This document shows, piece after piece, positions 14,001 through 14,282 of a stretch of DNA of 14,282 bases. Position 1 is the first letter of the stretch. Each line of letters opens with the position of its first letter. Origin of the DNA: JAXGPF01 sp964650945 (GTDB lineage Bacteria; Verrucomicrobiota; Kiritimatiellia; JAAZAB01); assembly GCA_964650945.1 (NCBI GenBank), contig CAZYXU010000093.1:1-14282 (forward strand), written 5' to 3'. The notes beneath the pieces are model-generated. The model saw nothing but the letters and a program-made list of their open reading frames with translations, searched no databases and was not told the origin of the DNA. A program made the position numbers and the translations under genes.

Positions 14001-14029
14001 ATTATAAAAGACAGGTGAGGCAATTTCAA
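14001..14029 (-). promoter_or_regulatory. Near-consensus sigma-70 promoter for the small ORF
   Basis: On the minus strand TTGAAA (14029-14024), exactly 17 nt, then a perfect TATAAT (14006-14001). ATG 13995 follows 5 nt after the -10 box, so the message would be leaderless, as predicted for the DUF4143 ATPase. Confidence 0.65.
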
Positions 14030-14033
14030 AACT
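14021..14033. repeat. Dispersed 13-mer, copy 2
   Basis: CAATTTCAAAACT is identical to 5739-5751. Here its reverse complement supplies the -35 box of the minus-strand promoter. Immediately to the right (14041-14077) are GAATTC/TCAGAA-type short repeats like those beside copy 1. Confidence 0.45.
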
Positions 14034-14122
14034 TGCGTTTTGGATGAATTCATGATTCAGAAGTCAGAATTCAGAATAATAAAAATCCGTTGATGATCAA
14101 TGTTTTATTGGAGAGAATTATT

Positions 14123-14282
14123 ATGGCTAAGATTACATTCAAGGGCCAGCCGGTGCAGACGGCTGGCAATCTCCCGGCAGCGGGAACCCTGGCGCCGGAT
14201 TTCCGGTTGACCAACGCGGCATTACAGGATGTCGGCTTGAGCAGTTTCGGCGCGCGCCGCAAGCTCTTGAACATCGTGCCGA
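14123..14282 (+). CDS. tpx: Thiol peroxidase, N-terminal part (cut by window end)
   Basis: The first 53 residues, starting MAKITFKGQPVQTAGNLP, then LAPDFRLTN and RRKLLNIVP, align along their length with the start of bacterial Tpx, an atypical two-cysteine peroxiredoxin that reduces hydrogen and alkyl peroxides using thioredoxin. The N-terminal FxGxPV hairpin is diagnostic. The peroxidatic cysteine would follow a few residues past the window edge and cannot be checked. GGAGAG at 14110-14115, 7 nt before the ATG, is a good ribosome binding site. I see no convincing -35/-10 pair for it between 14034 and 14109; that stretch holds TCAGAA-type short repeats. Confidence 0.9.
   Translation, partial: MAKITFKGQPVQTAGNLPAAGTLAPDFRLTNAALQDVGLSSFGARRKLLNIVP

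Noticed and set aside
1..14282. tRNA or rRNA genes
   Set aside because: I saw no cloverleaf-type arms or conserved rRNA stretches on either strand by eye.

Overview
This window reads as a chromosomal segment of a moderately GC-rich, probably uncultured bacterium. The gene content points to the PVC group (Kiritimatiellota, Lentisphaerota or Verrucomicrobiota): a secreted formylglycine-generating-enzyme-like protein with an N-terminal beta domain, a secreted Ig/MBG-like/fibronectin mosaic protein, a short ceramidase-like protein, a LarA-family protein, a REP-associated transposase remnant, and intergenic spacers full of small palindromes. This placement is inferred from gene style; no rRNA or tRNA gene is present to confirm it.

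Layout. Positions 1-3413 (+): the tail of an unknown protein, then two secreted proteins that probably form one operon, closed by a hairpin/U-tract terminator at 3494-3512. Positions 3537-5697 (-): rpoN (sigma-54) followed 4 nt later by an ExoD-like membrane protein. Positions 5762-7066 (-): a ceramidase-like protein with its own good promoter and a 12-bp palindrome at the predicted transcription start. Positions 7230-8876 (-): a cobalamin-binding-type radical SAM protein of the DUF4080 kind. Positions 9100-10368 (-): a LarA (nickel-pincer racemase) family protein. Positions 10373-10795: a frameshifted gene remnant followed by three consecutive hairpins. Positions 10796-12040 (-): an AAA/DUF4143 ATPase whose promoter sits inside a 37-bp palindrome that abuts the start codon. 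Positions 12041-12915: gene debris, including a REP-associated transposase that has lost its catalytic middle. Positions 12916-13800 (+): a secreted protein of unknown function built from an internal duplication. Positions 13851-13995 (-): a small frameshifted ORF behind a near-consensus promoter. Positions 14123-14282 (+): the start of thiol peroxidase (tpx), cut by the window end.

The genes do not form one pathway. rpoN and tpx are housekeeping-type genes; the secreted proteins, the ATPase and the debris are accessory. I did not find a convincing new multi-gene system. The most interesting signals are the palindrome-embedded, apparently leaderless ATPase promoter, the decayed genes hidden in 'empty' intergenic DNA at 10.4, 12.2-12.8 and 13.9 kb, the tandem hairpin cluster at 10.7 kb, and two secreted proteins with undescribed-looking internal repeats.
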